Below are positions 9,152-18,057 of a stretch of DNA of 64,000 nucleotides, piece by piece (the first letter of the stretch is position 1; the number at the start of each line of letters is the position of its first letter). The translations under genes were made by a program, and so were the position numbers. The stretch covers positions 1 through 64,000 of the forward strand of contig CAZSLC010000003.1 of NCBI GenBank assembly GCA_964607675.1. Direction: 5' to 3'. This stretch comes from CAZSLC01 sp964607675. GTDB taxonomy: Bacteria; Bacteroidota; Bacteroidia; Bacteroidales; UBA932. The notes under the pieces are model-generated. The model saw only the letters and a program-made list of their open reading frames with translations, searched no databases and was not told the origin of the DNA.

Positions 9152-9185
9152 CAGTCAAATCTCTTCCAAAAGAAGAGTTTTTTTT
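9152..9185 (+). terminator. SAM-controlled terminator/antiterminator before metK
   Basis: A 6-bp hairpin (9161-9166 with 9172-9177, five-base loop) followed by eight Ts (9178-9185) is an intrinsic terminator 13 bases before the metK ATG. Bases 9152-9163 are perfectly complementary over 12 bp to aptamer bases 9079-9090 and overlap the 5' terminator arm. Free RNA can thus form an antiterminator, while SAM binding would occupy 9079-9090 and let the terminator form. Confidence 0.75.
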
Positions 9186-9198
9186 AAACACACGTATT

Positions 9199-10482
9199 AT
9201 GTCATATCTATTTACATCAGAATCGGTGTCAGAGGGTCATCCTGACAAAGTATCCGATCAAATTTCAGACGCAATTCTTGACGATTTTCTTCGTCAAGAC
9301 CAAGAAGCTAAAGTAGCCTGTGAAACATTTGTGAGCACAGGACTCGTAGTCGTTGGAGGTGAGGTATATTCCGACAATGCTTATGTTGACATCCAACAAA
9401 TAGCAAGAAAAGTAATTGAGAAAATAGGCTATACCAAAGCAGAGTATATGTTTGATAGCAAATCGTGCGGCATTTTATCTGCCCTACACGAACAATCCCC
9501 AGATATACACAGAGGGGTAGTTGTCAAGAAAGAAGAGGAACAAGGTGCTGGAGATCAGGGGATGATGTTCGGCTATGCTTGCAGCGACACTAACGAATAT
9601 ATGCCTCTTCCACTTATCCTCTCCCATATGGCTCTGCAAGAACTTGCAAAAATAAGAAGGGAGGCACAAGCAGGTAAGTCTAATGAGATGAGTTATCTTC
9701 GCCCTGATGCAAAAAGTCAATTTACAATTGAGTATAATGACAACCATGAGCCTCAAAGAATTCATACCATTGTAATATCTACACAACATGATGAATTTAT
9801 GTCAAATGATAAGGCAATGCAAACCAAAATCAAAGAGGATGTCAGAGAGATATTAATACCACGTATCAAAGCTCGCCTTCCTAAAAGGACTCAAAAACTC
9901 TTTGATGATAAATACATCCTCCATGTCAACCCTACTGGCAAATTTGTCATAGGAGGACCTCATGGAGATACAGGTCTGACAGGAAGGAAAATAATAGTTG
10001 ATACTTATGGAGGAAAAGGGGCACATGGAGGTGGGGCTTTCTCAGGGAAAGATCCAAGCAAAGTAGATCGTTCTGCCACATACGCAGCAAGATATATAGC
10101 TAAAAACATGGTTGCTGCAGGTGTTGCAAAAGAGATATTAATCCAACTCTCATACGCAATAGGTGTAGCAAGACCTGTTAGCATATATGTTGACACATAC
10201 GGCACTTCTCAAGTCGAACAAAATGATGGTGAAATAGCATCTATCATTAACCAGCTATTCGATCTAAGACCTGCAAAAATAATTGAAAAGTTTCAACTCA
10301 AAAATCCAATTTATCTTCCAACTGCATCATATGGTCACTTTGGAAGAGACCCTTTTACAAAAAAGGTAGAGTTGATCAGAGATGGTAAAAAAATTGTTAA
10401 GGAGCTTCAATTTTTTGGATGGGAAAAATTAGACGATGTTGAAAAAATCAAAAGCGCATTTAAAATTGATAAACAAGCTTAG
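9199..10482 (+). CDS. metK: S-adenosylmethionine synthetase
   Basis: Forms SAM from methionine and ATP in the cytoplasm. The 427-residue product carries the classic N-terminus TSESVSEGHPDKVSDQISDA, the hexapeptide-type GAGDQGMMFGYA, and the phosphate-binding glycine-rich KGAHGGGAFSGKDPSKVDRSA. I choose the ATG at 9199 because the protein then begins directly with the family N-terminus. An in-frame extension to 9124 would cross the leader terminator. A Bacteroidota-type insertion is visible between GMMFGYA and the C-terminal part. Regulated by the SAM-II leader at 9072-9185. Its stop overlaps the 3' end of the convergent next gene by 23 bp. Confidence 0.97.
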   Translation: MSYLFTSESVSEGHPDKVSDQISDAILDDFLRQDQEAKVACETFVSTGLVVVGGEVYSDNAYVDIQQIARKVIEKIGYTKAEYMFDSKSCGILSALHEQSPDIHRGVVVKKEEEQGAGDQGMMFGYACSDTNEYMPLPLILSHMALQELAKIRREAQAGKSNEMSYLRPDAKSQFTIEYNDNHEPQRIHTIVISTQHDEFMSNDKAMQTKIKEDVREILIPRIKARLPKRTQKLFDDKYILHVNPTGKFVIGGPHGDTGLTGRKIIVDTYGGKGAHGGGAFSGKDPSKVDRSATYAARYIAKNMVAAGVAKEILIQLSYAIGVARPVSIYVDTYGTSQVEQNDGEIASIINQLFDLRPAKIIEKFQLKNPIYLPTASYGHFGRDPFTKKVELIRDGKKIVKELQFFGWEKLDDVEKIKSAFKIDKQA

Positions 10483-10885
10483 TTCCAAAACCCAATCTAT
10501 TATCGGTGTATTTCATCTCCGTCAATTGGATAGTCCAAAGAGAAGATCCCGATAACACAGCATAAGGATATCTTTTTAAATATTTCAGGCGGAACTCATC
10601 AAACAGAGAGCCGCCTGATTTTTTTATAATTGCTTTAAATTGAAGCCCTCTGATCAATCCTATCTTTTCAGTTTCGAGAACAATTGATCCAGCAACAATA
10701 TTATTTACAGAGGATAATTTGATATGACGAGTTTTCTCCTCTGAGGTGATAATGAATCCTGGAATAGAATCATCAAATACATAAAAAGCATTGGCACACC
10801 ATATTTCAGAATTAAAATCTGAAAAAGCCAAAGTTAGCACATGGTGTTCTTTTATAAATGTCGTTAATCTCTCATCTATTTCCAT
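10460..10885 (-). CDS. Pyridoxamine 5'-phosphate oxidase-like FMN-binding protein
   Basis: A 141-residue cytoplasmic protein with the split-barrel pattern of the PNPOx-like family. The N-terminal HHVLTLAFSDFNSEIWCANAFYVFDD strand pair resembles the YhbP/general stress protein group, followed by a SEEKTRHIKLSS segment where FMN phosphate usually binds. The exact reaction cannot be told. It is convergent with metK and overlaps its 3' end; its promoter (10933-10940) diverges from comF. Confidence 0.75.
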   Translation of the reverse strand: MEIDERLTTFIKEHHVLTLAFSDFNSEIWCANAFYVFDDSIPGFIITSEEKTRHIKLSSVNNIVAGSIVLETEKIGLIRGLQFKAIIKKSGGSLFDEFRLKYLKRYPYAVLSGSSLWTIQLTEMKYTDNRLGFGTKLVYQF

Positions 10886-10932
10886 TTTTTAAAAACCAGT
10901 GATTTTTTAATAATTGAGTAATTTGTAAAGTG

Positions 10933-10940
10933 CAAAAGTA
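10933..10940 (-). promoter_or_regulatory. -7 element for the PNPOx-like gene
   Basis: TACTTTTG on the minus strand matches TAnnTTTG, about 48 bases before the start codon. A TTTATTG sequence lies about 20 bases upstream as a possible -33 element. Confidence 0.5.
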
Positions 10941-10976
10941 AAAATTAATTAACATCGCAATAAAGTAATTAGCACG

Positions 10977-11651
10977 ATGGTCAATTATATTATTAACTTA
11001 ATTCTTCCCAGGAAATGTATTGTATGTAGTACCCTTCTCTCTGATAAAGAGAAGTATATATGTGATGAGTGCCTTGTAGAACTCCCTTTGACTTATTTTT
11101 GGGACTGGAGAAATAACCCAGCAGAGGTGAAATTATGGGGGCGTACTTATATAGAGAAAGTCTATTCACTATTTTTTTATTCACATGAGAACAACTATCA
11201 CAATATACTATTTAAAATAAAATATCATCACAAAAAAAAACTTGGAATATATATTGGGGAACTACTTGGTGAGAAAATCAAGGATAAGACAACCGATATT
11301 GATTTTATAGTTCCTGTCCCAATACACAAAAGAAAAAAGCGAAAAAGAGGATATAATCAAAGCGAAATAATAGCAAGAGGTGTCTCAAATATCATCCATA
11401 AGCCAGTCAAAACAACAATATTACATAAGGTAAAATATACAAAATCACAAACCAAAGTCTCCATGGAGGGAAAATGGCAAAATGTGTCAAACACTTTTTC
11501 AGTCAATAACAAAAATATTTCTCCTGGCCACCACATTCTTTTAGTAGATGATGTTCTCACTTCAGGGGCCACCATCGAAGCGTGTTACAACGAGCTATCC
11601 ACTATTGAAGGAATTAAAGTTAGTGTTGCCACTATAGCGTATGTCGAGTAA
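10977..11651 (+). CDS. ComF family phosphoribosyltransferase-like protein
   Basis: A 224-residue protein of the ComF/GntX family, linked to DNA uptake or recycling in other bacteria. The N-terminus has a four-cysteine zinc-binding segment (CIVC...CDEC). The C-terminal half is a type I phosphoribosyltransferase fold with HKRKKRKRGYNQSE and the PRPP-binding loop LLVDDVLTSGATIEAC. It begins the plus-strand run comF-cdaA-mutS2, although cdaA also appears to have its own promoter. Confidence 0.88.
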   Translation: MVNYIINLILPRKCIVCSTLLSDKEKYICDECLVELPLTYFWDWRNNPAEVKLWGRTYIEKVYSLFFYSHENNYHNILFKIKYHHKKKLGIYIGELLGEKIKDKTTDIDFIVPVPIHKRKKRKRGYNQSEIIARGVSNIIHKPVKTTILHKVKYTKSQTKVSMEGKWQNVSNTFSVNNKNISPGHHILLVDDVLTSGATIEACYNELSTIEGIKVSVATIAYVE

Positions 11652-11657
11652 TTTAAT

Positions 11658-11665
11658 TATTTTTG
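11658..11665 (+). promoter_or_regulatory. -7 element before cdaA
   Basis: TATTTTTG matches TAnnTTTG just after the comF stop, placing a start about 15 bases before the chosen cdaA ATG. No clear -33 partner is seen. Confidence 0.4.
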
Positions 11666-11686
11666 CAACTATTATATATCACAGAT

Positions 11687-12472
11687 ATGTTTGATTTTCT
11701 TGAGATTAAAATTATTGACATCATAGATATAATTCTTGTGGGTCTTTTGATATACCAACTCTACAAAATTATACGTGGAACATCCGCCATAAGCATATTT
11801 GTCGGAATACTTGTCCTTTACATTGGATGGATAGTTGTCACCGCCCTCAATATGAATCTTCTATCTTCAATATTAGGGCAAATTCTTGGGGTTGGGATCA
11901 TTGCACTAATAATTCTTTTTCAACAAGAAATACGACGTTTTCTACTTCATCTAGGAAATAGATCCATCTCCCATTCAACCATTTCCAAAATCACAAGAAT
12001 ATTTTTTCCAAGTTCCACCACCGAAAATATCTCACGCGAATTTATAGATGAACTCTCCGATGCCTGCCAGAGGATGTCCGAAACAAAAACGGGGGCCCTT
12101 ATTGTGCTAAAACACTCATCCTCCCTCGAAAATATAATAGACACAGGGGATATTGTAGATGCAAGGCTCAGTAGCAGGTTGCTACAAAACCTTTTCTTTA
12201 AAAACTCCCCACTCCACGACGGTGCCATAGTAATAAACAATGGAAGAATCGTCGCCGCAAGATGCACCATTCCCATCGTCGAAAACCCTTCTATCCCTGC
12301 ACAATATGGAATGAGACACAGGGCAGCTGTTTCAGTCTCCGAGAGCACAGATGCCACAGCATTGGTTGTATCAGAAGAGACAGGCAACATCTCCTTTGTC
12401 ATTAACGGGGAACTTAAATTAATGACCAATCTCAGCGAGTTAAAACTTACAATTGAGAATTCATATAGATAA
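11687..12472 (+). CDS. cdaA: Diadenylate cyclase CdaA
   Basis: Membrane-bound enzyme that condenses two ATP into the second messenger c-di-AMP. Two or three N-terminal membrane segments (about residues 5-25, 35-55 and 60-75) precede the DisA_N catalytic domain. The domain motifs are DGAIVI at about 177 and RHRAA at about 209, both required for activity in characterised cyclases. The ATG at 11687 gives 261 residues and the usual family N-terminus; an earlier start at 11663 would overlap the -7 element. mutS2 follows after 7 bp. Confidence 0.93.
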   Translation: MFDFLEIKIIDIIDIILVGLLIYQLYKIIRGTSAISIFVGILVLYIGWIVVTALNMNLLSSILGQILGVGIIALIILFQQEIRRFLLHLGNRSISHSTISKITRIFFPSSTTENISREFIDELSDACQRMSETKTGALIVLKHSSSLENIIDTGDIVDARLSSRLLQNLFFKNSPLHDGAIVINNGRIVAARCTIPIVENPSIPAQYGMRHRAAVSVSESTDATALVVSEETGNISFVINGELKLMTNLSELKLTIENSYR

Positions 12473-12479
12473 TAACAAA

Positions 12480-14990
12480 ATGACCCACTTTGAAATTGTA
12501 GAACAAAAAATAGGATTCGACAGAATTAGGGAAAAAGTGAAGTCCAAATGCTCCACCGAATATGGGCAGAAGCTCGTTTCCAATGAAACTTTCTCCACAA
12601 ATCCCACCGAGATCATCCACAGGCTTGACCTCACTGATGAGATGAGGGTGATTTTGATGTTTGAAAGCTCTTTCCCAGATTCAAAATTTCACGATTGCAT
12701 ACAATTTCTAACTCCCCTTAAAAGGGAACAAACTCATATTGATCTCATCTCCCTCAACAAACTTAAAGAATCGCTTGATACTTTAAGAAAAGTTGTAAAC
12801 TTCTTCAGCAACGCAAAAGAGGGACTCTATCCAAACCTCAAGAAAATGAGTACACAAATAACAATATTTCCAGAGGCACTTAGAAGAATTGAGGAGATTA
12901 TAGACAAATACGGAGAAATACGAGATAATGCAAGTGAGAACCTTTACAACATAAGGAAATCGATTCGCGGCAAAGAGGGTATTATCTCCAAAAGAATGCA
13001 ATCCATCCTCAAATCTGCTCAGCAAGAGGGTGTCGTAGATGAAGAATCCTCCATCTCCATTAGGGAGGGAAGGATGCTCATTCCAGTAGCAGCAGGCAAT
13101 AAAAACAAAATCCCTGGGATAGTTTTCGACCATTCAGCCTCTGGGAAAACAGCCTTCATAGAACCACTCGAAATAGTGGAGCTAAACAACCAACTCAAAG
13201 AGTTATATTTTGAAGAACAAGGGGAAATAATAAAGATACTACTCAACTTCACCGATTTTCTCCGTCCCTATCTACCCGAATTAATCGCCTCATCTGAGTA
13301 TATGGGGGAACTTGATTTCATCAAGGCCAAAGGCTACCTTGCCCTCGAAATGGGGGGAGGCAAATGCATTATCTCCCAAGGGAGAGAAGAGAGGATTAAA
13401 AATGGAAGACACCCCATCCTCGAATACACCCTCAAAAAAGAGGGAAAGCAAATAGTTCCCCTCGATCTCACCCTCACCGCAGAAAAAAGGATTCTCCTCA
13501 TCTCAGGTCCCAATGCTGGAGGAAAATCGGTCTGCCTAAAAACAATCGGCATTCTACAATATATGCTTCAGTGGGGACTCCTAACACCCTGTTCAGAAGC
13601 ATCCGAAATGGCTATTTTCGACAATATTTTCATTGATATTGGTGACGGTCAATCCATTGACAACGATCTAAGCACCTACAGTTCCCACCTCAACAACATG
13701 AAGGAGCTCCTCTCCAAGGCAACGAGTCAAAGCCTTATCCTCATTGATGAATTTGGGTCTGGGACCGAACCAGCAGCTGGCGGTGCAATAGCAGAAGAGA
13801 TTTTGAGCACTCTTGAAAAAATGGGATGCTTTGCAGTGATCACCACCCACTACACCAACCTCAAATTCTACGCTAACAATAGCAACGGAGCCATCAACGG
13901 AGCCATGCAATTTGATGTTCAGAAGATAGAACCCCTCTTCAAGCTTGAAATAGGTCTCCCTGGGAGCTCCTTCGCTTTTGAGCTTGCAAGAAAAATAGGA
14001 CTTCCCGAATCAATTGTCCACGGAGCAGAGGTGAGAGCTGGGACAGAATATGTCAACATTGAGAGAAATTTAAAAAAAATAGCTCGCAACAAAAGGCAAC
14101 TCGAAGAGAGACTTGCCAAGATTAAAAGCACCGACAAGACTTTAGAGAACATCACCGATAAATATGAAAAGGAACTTGGGGACATAAGAGAACTTCGAAA
14201 GTCCATCATAGAACAAGCCAAACAAGAGGCAAAAGAGATACTCGATACTGCCAATAGAAAAATTGAAGCCACCATTAAAGAGATCAAAGAGAATCAAGCT
14301 GCAAAAGAAAAGACCAAAGAGGCACGCAAAGAACTCGAAGATTTTACCAATAAGATAAAAGAAGACAAAAGCGAATTCGATGCGAAGATTGAGAAAAAGA
14401 TGGAACAAATCATTGCAAGGAAACAGCGGCAACAAGAGAGAAAGATTCAGAGAGAGAAAAAGCAGAACCTCCCACAAGAGAGTACAACCACCACTCCAAA
14501 AATCAAGGAAGAAAAATTGACAATAACAATAGGGGCAAAAGTTAAAATCAAAGAGAGCAATCTCGTAGGAGAGGTAGTGCAGATTTATGGTAAAAACATC
14601 ACAATAGCAGTGGGTGAAATTCTCAGTAAAATGTCGATAGAAAAAGTTGAGGCCATATCTTCTTCAGAATACAAAAAGAACACTCGGCCAGCTCCAGTTA
14701 AAAGCACATACAGCTCTTCATCAATCTCCGACAGAAAACTCAACTTCAAACCATCTATAGACATCCGTGGCAAAAGGCTCGATGAGGCAATAGAGATAGT
14801 CACCCGTTTTATAGATGACGCCTTCATGATAGGGATGAATGAAGTGACCATTCTCCATGGAAAAGGGAACGGAATATTAAGAGAAGAGATCAGAAAATAC
14901 CTTAAAATAACACCAGGAGTAGCCTCTTTCAGAGATGAACATATAGAGAGAGGTGGTACAGGGATAACAATAGTAACATTAGATAATTAA
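12480..14990 (+). CDS. mutS2: Endonuclease MutS2
   Basis: An 836-residue MutS2-family protein, involved in suppressing recombination or in ribosome rescue in other bacteria. It lacks the mismatch-recognition domains I/II of MutS. Visible parts are the clamp/lever helices, ABC ATPase Walker A GPNAGGKS at about 344, Walker B LILIDEFGSGTEPAAGG at about 420, a long Lys/Glu-rich coiled coil at about 510-680, and a C-terminal Smr nuclease domain beginning IDIRGKRLDEA near 759 with the LHGKGNGILR motif. The ATG at 12480 is preferred over 12453, which overlaps the cdaA end. Normal length for the family. Confidence 0.95.
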   Translation: MTHFEIVEQKIGFDRIREKVKSKCSTEYGQKLVSNETFSTNPTEIIHRLDLTDEMRVILMFESSFPDSKFHDCIQFLTPLKREQTHIDLISLNKLKESLDTLRKVVNFFSNAKEGLYPNLKKMSTQITIFPEALRRIEEIIDKYGEIRDNASENLYNIRKSIRGKEGIISKRMQSILKSAQQEGVVDEESSISIREGRMLIPVAAGNKNKIPGIVFDHSASGKTAFIEPLEIVELNNQLKELYFEEQGEIIKILLNFTDFLRPYLPELIASSEYMGELDFIKAKGYLALEMGGGKCIISQGREERIKNGRHPILEYTLKKEGKQIVPLDLTLTAEKRILLISGPNAGGKSVCLKTIGILQYMLQWGLLTPCSEASEMAIFDNIFIDIGDGQSIDNDLSTYSSHLNNMKELLSKATSQSLILIDEFGSGTEPAAGGAIAEEILSTLEKMGCFAVITTHYTNLKFYANNSNGAINGAMQFDVQKIEPLFKLEIGLPGSSFAFELARKIGLPESIVHGAEVRAGTEYVNIERNLKKIARNKRQLEERLAKIKSTDKTLENITDKYEKELGDIRELRKSIIEQAKQEAKEILDTANRKIEATIKEIKENQAAKEKTKEARKELEDFTNKIKEDKSEFDAKIEKKMEQIIARKQRQQERKIQREKKQNLPQESTTTTPKIKEEKLTITIGAKVKIKESNLVGEVVQIYGKNITIAVGEILSKMSIEKVEAISSSEYKKNTRPAPVKSTYSSSSISDRKLNFKPSIDIRGKRLDEAIEIVTRFIDDAFMIGMNEVTILHGKGNGILREEIRKYLKITPGVASFRDEHIERGGTGITIVTLDN

Positions 14991-15009
14991 TATCATAAAA
15001 TATCAACAA

Positions 15010-15402
15010 ATGAAAATTTTTTATAAGATTGCTCTATCACTATCAATTATCATATTGACAACCTCATGCGATCAATCAACAAAAGAGGCAACAGATACTG
15101 CCACTCAATTTTTAGATGCATTCGTTTCAAATGACTTTCAGACCACTAAAACTTTATGCAACGAAACCATCTCTGAAATAGTATCTCATAGTGAAGAAAA
15201 ATACAATTCAATCCCTGAGGAGATAAAAAAAGAGTTTGATGAATTATCAAAAAATATCAAATACGAAATAACAGGATCAGAAAAGCTCTCTAAAGACTCT
15301 GTTTTGATAAAGTACACATACACTATACCAGAACTTCCAGCAGTTAAAAAAGATATAATCCTAAAGAAAATTGATAAAAATTGGGTAGTAGTTGAACTAT
15401 GA
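15010..15402 (+). CDS. Small NTF2-like (DUF4878-type) lipoprotein
   Basis: A 130-residue protein with a signal peptide and lipobox (ILTTSC at about 15-20). The rest resembles the DUF4878/NTF2-like fold: an N-terminal helix TDTATQFLDAFVSNDFQTTKTLC followed by beta strands ending in KKIDKNWVVVEL. Such proteins are envelope lipoproteins of unknown role. It lies 19 bp after mutS2 and overlaps the start of the PHP phosphatase gene by 4 bp. Confidence 0.7.
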   Translation: MKIFYKIALSLSIIILTTSCDQSTKEATDTATQFLDAFVSNDFQTTKTLCNETISEIVSHSEEKYNSIPEEIKKEFDELSKNIKYEITGSEKLSKDSVLIKYTYTIPELPAVKKDIILKKIDKNWVVVEL

Positions 15403-16220
15403 GATCATTTTTAGACAGTCACACACACACGCTATTCTCCTCCGACAGCTCAATGCCGATAGTGCATGGTATCAAAAAAGCCATAAAGGAAAATCTATCA
15501 GGAATATCATTTACAGACCATTATGATTTTGATATCCCAACCAAAGGGGGTTTTGATTTCACATTTGACATTGATCTTCAACAAGAAGAGATAACAAAAA
15601 GTATCAATTCTACAATTATCCCTGACAATTTCAAAATACTAAAGGGGATAGAGATAGGAATCCAGCCCCAAAGCATTGAAGCAATTGAGGAGTTGATGAA
15701 AGTCCACACATTTGACACAGTCATCACATCCCTCCATTTTATTGAGGGGAAAGACCCCTATCACGGAGACTATTACATCCCTTATCAGTATAAAGAGGCC
15801 TACGGCAAATACTTAGAAACCATACTACACTGTATTGAACAATTTAAAGACTTCGATATTATAGGGCACTACGATTACATTGCGAGGTATTCACCCTACA
15901 AAGAGAGCACCATCTACTACAAAGAATTCAGCGACATATTTGATTCCATTTTTAAAATATTGATAGAAGGGGGAAAGACATTTGAAATAAACACCAAAAC
16001 ATACCGCCCATTTAGGGGGAAGGAGCCCCTTCTCGATCCAGACATATTGAAAAGATATAAAGAATTGGGGGGAGAAGGGATCAGTTTTGGCTCAGATGCC
16101 CACGATACAAGCCGAATCGGAGAGAATTTTGAAAAAATGGCCACAATTGTGAAAAATTGTGGTATAAAATACTCTGTATATTACCAAAACAGAGAAGCCA
16201 ATTATTTATTGATCGATTAG
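15399..16220 (+). CDS. PHP-domain histidinol-phosphatase family protein
   Basis: Likely a metal-dependent phosphatase of the HisJ/HisK type, cleaving histidinol-phosphate or a similar phosphoester. The 273 residues begin with the PHP metal motif DSHTHTLFSSD and contain GISFTDHYD, GIEIG, TSLHF, IGHYDYIARY and a C-terminal ISFGSDAHD, which together supply the trinuclear metal site. No other his genes are nearby, so the physiological substrate is not established. The start overlaps the preceding lipoprotein stop by 4 bp, implying translational coupling. Confidence 0.82.
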   Translation: MRSFLDSHTHTLFSSDSSMPIVHGIKKAIKENLSGISFTDHYDFDIPTKGGFDFTFDIDLQQEEITKSINSTIIPDNFKILKGIEIGIQPQSIEAIEELMKVHTFDTVITSLHFIEGKDPYHGDYYIPYQYKEAYGKYLETILHCIEQFKDFDIIGHYDYIARYSPYKESTIYYKEFSDIFDSIFKILIEGGKTFEINTKTYRPFRGKEPLLDPDILKRYKELGGEGISFGSDAHDTSRIGENFEKMATIVKNCGIKYSVYYQNREANYLLID

Positions 16221-16243
16221 AGATACTAATTAATTTTACAACT

Positions 16244-17599
16244 ATGAAAAAGAATAAAGTTATCACACTCTGCGTATTGATTGCTGCTGCACTAATAGCA
16301 AGCGCAATAATGTACGTCAATCCCCTATTGAGCATAATGACAGGATATGCTGCAAAAGGGATGTGCTCAGGGGTATTTGTATCAGATAGAAATGCTGATT
16401 CTATTAAAACAATAGATTTAAGTTTTTCCCCTATTCACCTCGTATCTGTTGATGTCAACTATAAAGATAAAAGTGTTGATGCACATTTTTTATGGAATAG
16501 ATCAAGGGCTATATATCGAGAAGGATATGGAGTGACCCTAATCAAACAAGTAGATGAAAAAGAGCTACTAAAAGAGACATTTCCCACCCAAAGGAAGCCA
16601 ATATATGACAGAGACACAATTGCGTGGCCCAAAGGGAATATCATAACTGATACCATTACCTCAGAAATAGATAAAACAGCTATTGATTCTATAGCTGACG
16701 CCCTTGTAAATAACAGAAGTTATGGAGGAAAGCCATTTTCGTTTATGGTCACATACAAAGGGATTCCCATTGCGGAAAAATACAAAACAGGCATTGATAA
16801 GGAGACGAGACTTTTAAGTTGGTCAATGGCCAAAAGTATCACAAATGCATTGACAGGGGTAGCAGTTAAAGATGGACACCTCGACATCTTTGCCCCAACA
16901 GGAATAGATCTTTGGAAAGATGATGAAAGGAAAGAGATCACAACCAATGATTTGCTTCAGATGCAAAGTGGCTTAGAGTGGAATGAAGATTACGGGGGGA
17001 AATCCGATGTAAACCTGATGCTTCATCTTCACAAAGACATGGCTGCATACGCCATAAACAAACCTTTGGCCCACACACCTGGAAGTCAGTGGTATTATTC
17101 ATCAGGTTCAACAAATATCGTATCACAGATTTTGAGAGAAAAGATGGGAAGCGACTCACTATACTACGACTTAGCAATAAACAAATTGTTCAATAAAATT
17201 GGGATTACTAATGCCCTATTCGAAACCGATGCTTCAGGACTTATGGTAAGCTCTTCTTATGTTTATATGACAACAAGAGACTTCATGAGATTCGGCTTGC
17301 TCTACCTAAACGATGGGGTTTTCGAAGGGGAAAGGATACTTCCAGAAGGGTGGGTCAAATATACATCTACCCCCTCTTCAGATAGTGAAGGGAATTATGG
17401 TTCTGCATTTTGGCTCAATAGAGGGAGCAAATACCCCGATGCACCAAAAGATATGTTCTCTTGCAATGGGCACGACGGACAAATGATCATAATAATTCCT
17501 TCTAAAAGTATTGTAATAACTCTCCTAAGTTTTTCACCTAAGAGTGATGCCATAGACTTTAACAGAGTGATAAAAGATATAATTAAAGAGATTAATTAG
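16244..17599 (+). CDS. Class C beta-lactamase-like serine hydrolase
   Basis: A 451-residue membrane-anchored or exported serine hydrolase (PF00144 type), probably acting on a peptide or ester in the periplasm. An N-terminal hydrophobic segment (about 6-28) acts as anchor or signal. The catalytic SxxK is in SWSMAKSITN (Ser at about 193). The tyrosine motif is WYYSSGSTN at about 284, and the third-box equivalent is FSCNGHDGQ near the C-terminus. True beta-lactam resistance is not implied by these features. I place the start at 16244 because the earlier in-frame ATG (16157) lies inside the PHP gene. Confidence 0.85.
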   Translation: MKKNKVITLCVLIAAALIASAIMYVNPLLSIMTGYAAKGMCSGVFVSDRNADSIKTIDLSFSPIHLVSVDVNYKDKSVDAHFLWNRSRAIYREGYGVTLIKQVDEKELLKETFPTQRKPIYDRDTIAWPKGNIITDTITSEIDKTAIDSIADALVNNRSYGGKPFSFMVTYKGIPIAEKYKTGIDKETRLLSWSMAKSITNALTGVAVKDGHLDIFAPTGIDLWKDDERKEITTNDLLQMQSGLEWNEDYGGKSDVNLMLHLHKDMAAYAINKPLAHTPGSQWYYSSGSTNIVSQILREKMGSDSLYYDLAINKLFNKIGITNALFETDASGLMVSSSYVYMTTRDFMRFGLLYLNDGVFEGERILPEGWVKYTSTPSSDSEGNYGSAFWLNRGSKYPDAPKDMFSCNGHDGQMIIIIPSKSIVITLLSFSPKSDAIDFNRVIKDIIKEIN

Positions 17600-17999
17600 C
17601 TGTAGCTTTATCCCTCTTTGAATTTCTGTTCTTTTTAGGCTTTTTGTACTTACCCATGTATTTTAAGTATTCTGTCCACTGATCCTTAGTGAATATCTTT
17701 TTGTACTCTCCTTCTATTTTGTCCATCCATTTGTCTTGAACTTGCTTAAAGACAGAGTATTCTTGTTTACCCGATTTTTGAAGCTCATCCATCTCTTTAA
17801 ACCACTCTTTCATGTCATGTTGCAAAATTGAATCAACATAAAATGTTTGATGCGGTTCAAGTTTTAACCTCTCTTCCAATTTTGTAGCTTGCTCATACGC
17901 CATCTCTTCAGGAGATTTTTGTTTTGGAGGTTCTTGTCCATAAATGGAGGTAGCTACTAAAGAAAAAATTGAAAAAAATAAAAGATATATGGATTTCAT
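17592..17999 (-). CDS. Hypothetical exported protein, helical and charged
   Basis: Not recognised as a named family. The 135 residues begin with a clear signal peptide (MKSIYLLFFSIFSLVATSIYGQ). The mature part is rich in Lys and Glu with predicted helices, including LEERLKLEPHQTFYVDSIL and DKWMDKIEGEYKKIFTKDQWTEYLKYMGKYKK. The layout recalls small Spy/CpxP-like or DUF4890-type periplasmic proteins, but this is only a resemblance. The 3' end overlaps the convergent serine hydrolase gene by 8 bp. Confidence 0.7.
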   Translation of the reverse strand: MKSIYLLFFSIFSLVATSIYGQEPPKQKSPEEMAYEQATKLEERLKLEPHQTFYVDSILQHDMKEWFKEMDELQKSGKQEYSVFKQVQDKWMDKIEGEYKKIFTKDQWTEYLKYMGKYKKPKKNRNSKRDKATAN

Positions 18000-18024
18000 T
18001 TCTGCTGTATTTATGTTTTTTTAT

Positions 18025-18032
18025 TAATTTTG
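18025..18032 (+). promoter_or_regulatory. -7 element before the dipeptidase operon
   Basis: TAATTTTG matches TAnnTTTG, 25 bases before the ATG of the C69 dipeptidase gene. The 58-bp gap also carries the 5' region of the divergent small gene. Confidence 0.45.
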
Positions 18033-18057
18033 ACAAAATTACAAATAAAATAGAGAT

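Noticed and set aside
9124..9198. N-terminal extension of MetK in the same frame
   Set aside because: It would translate through the leader terminator and adds residues with no MetK similarity; the family N-terminus begins at 9199.
13919..14477. Long minus-strand frames inside mutS2
   Set aside because: They lie opposite the Lys/Glu-rich coiled coil, which automatically gives Ser/Leu/Phe-rich open frames on the other strand.
16244..17599. Beta-lactamase resistance gene
   Set aside because: The motifs fit the broad class C-like serine hydrolase family; nothing specific to resistance enzymes is visible.
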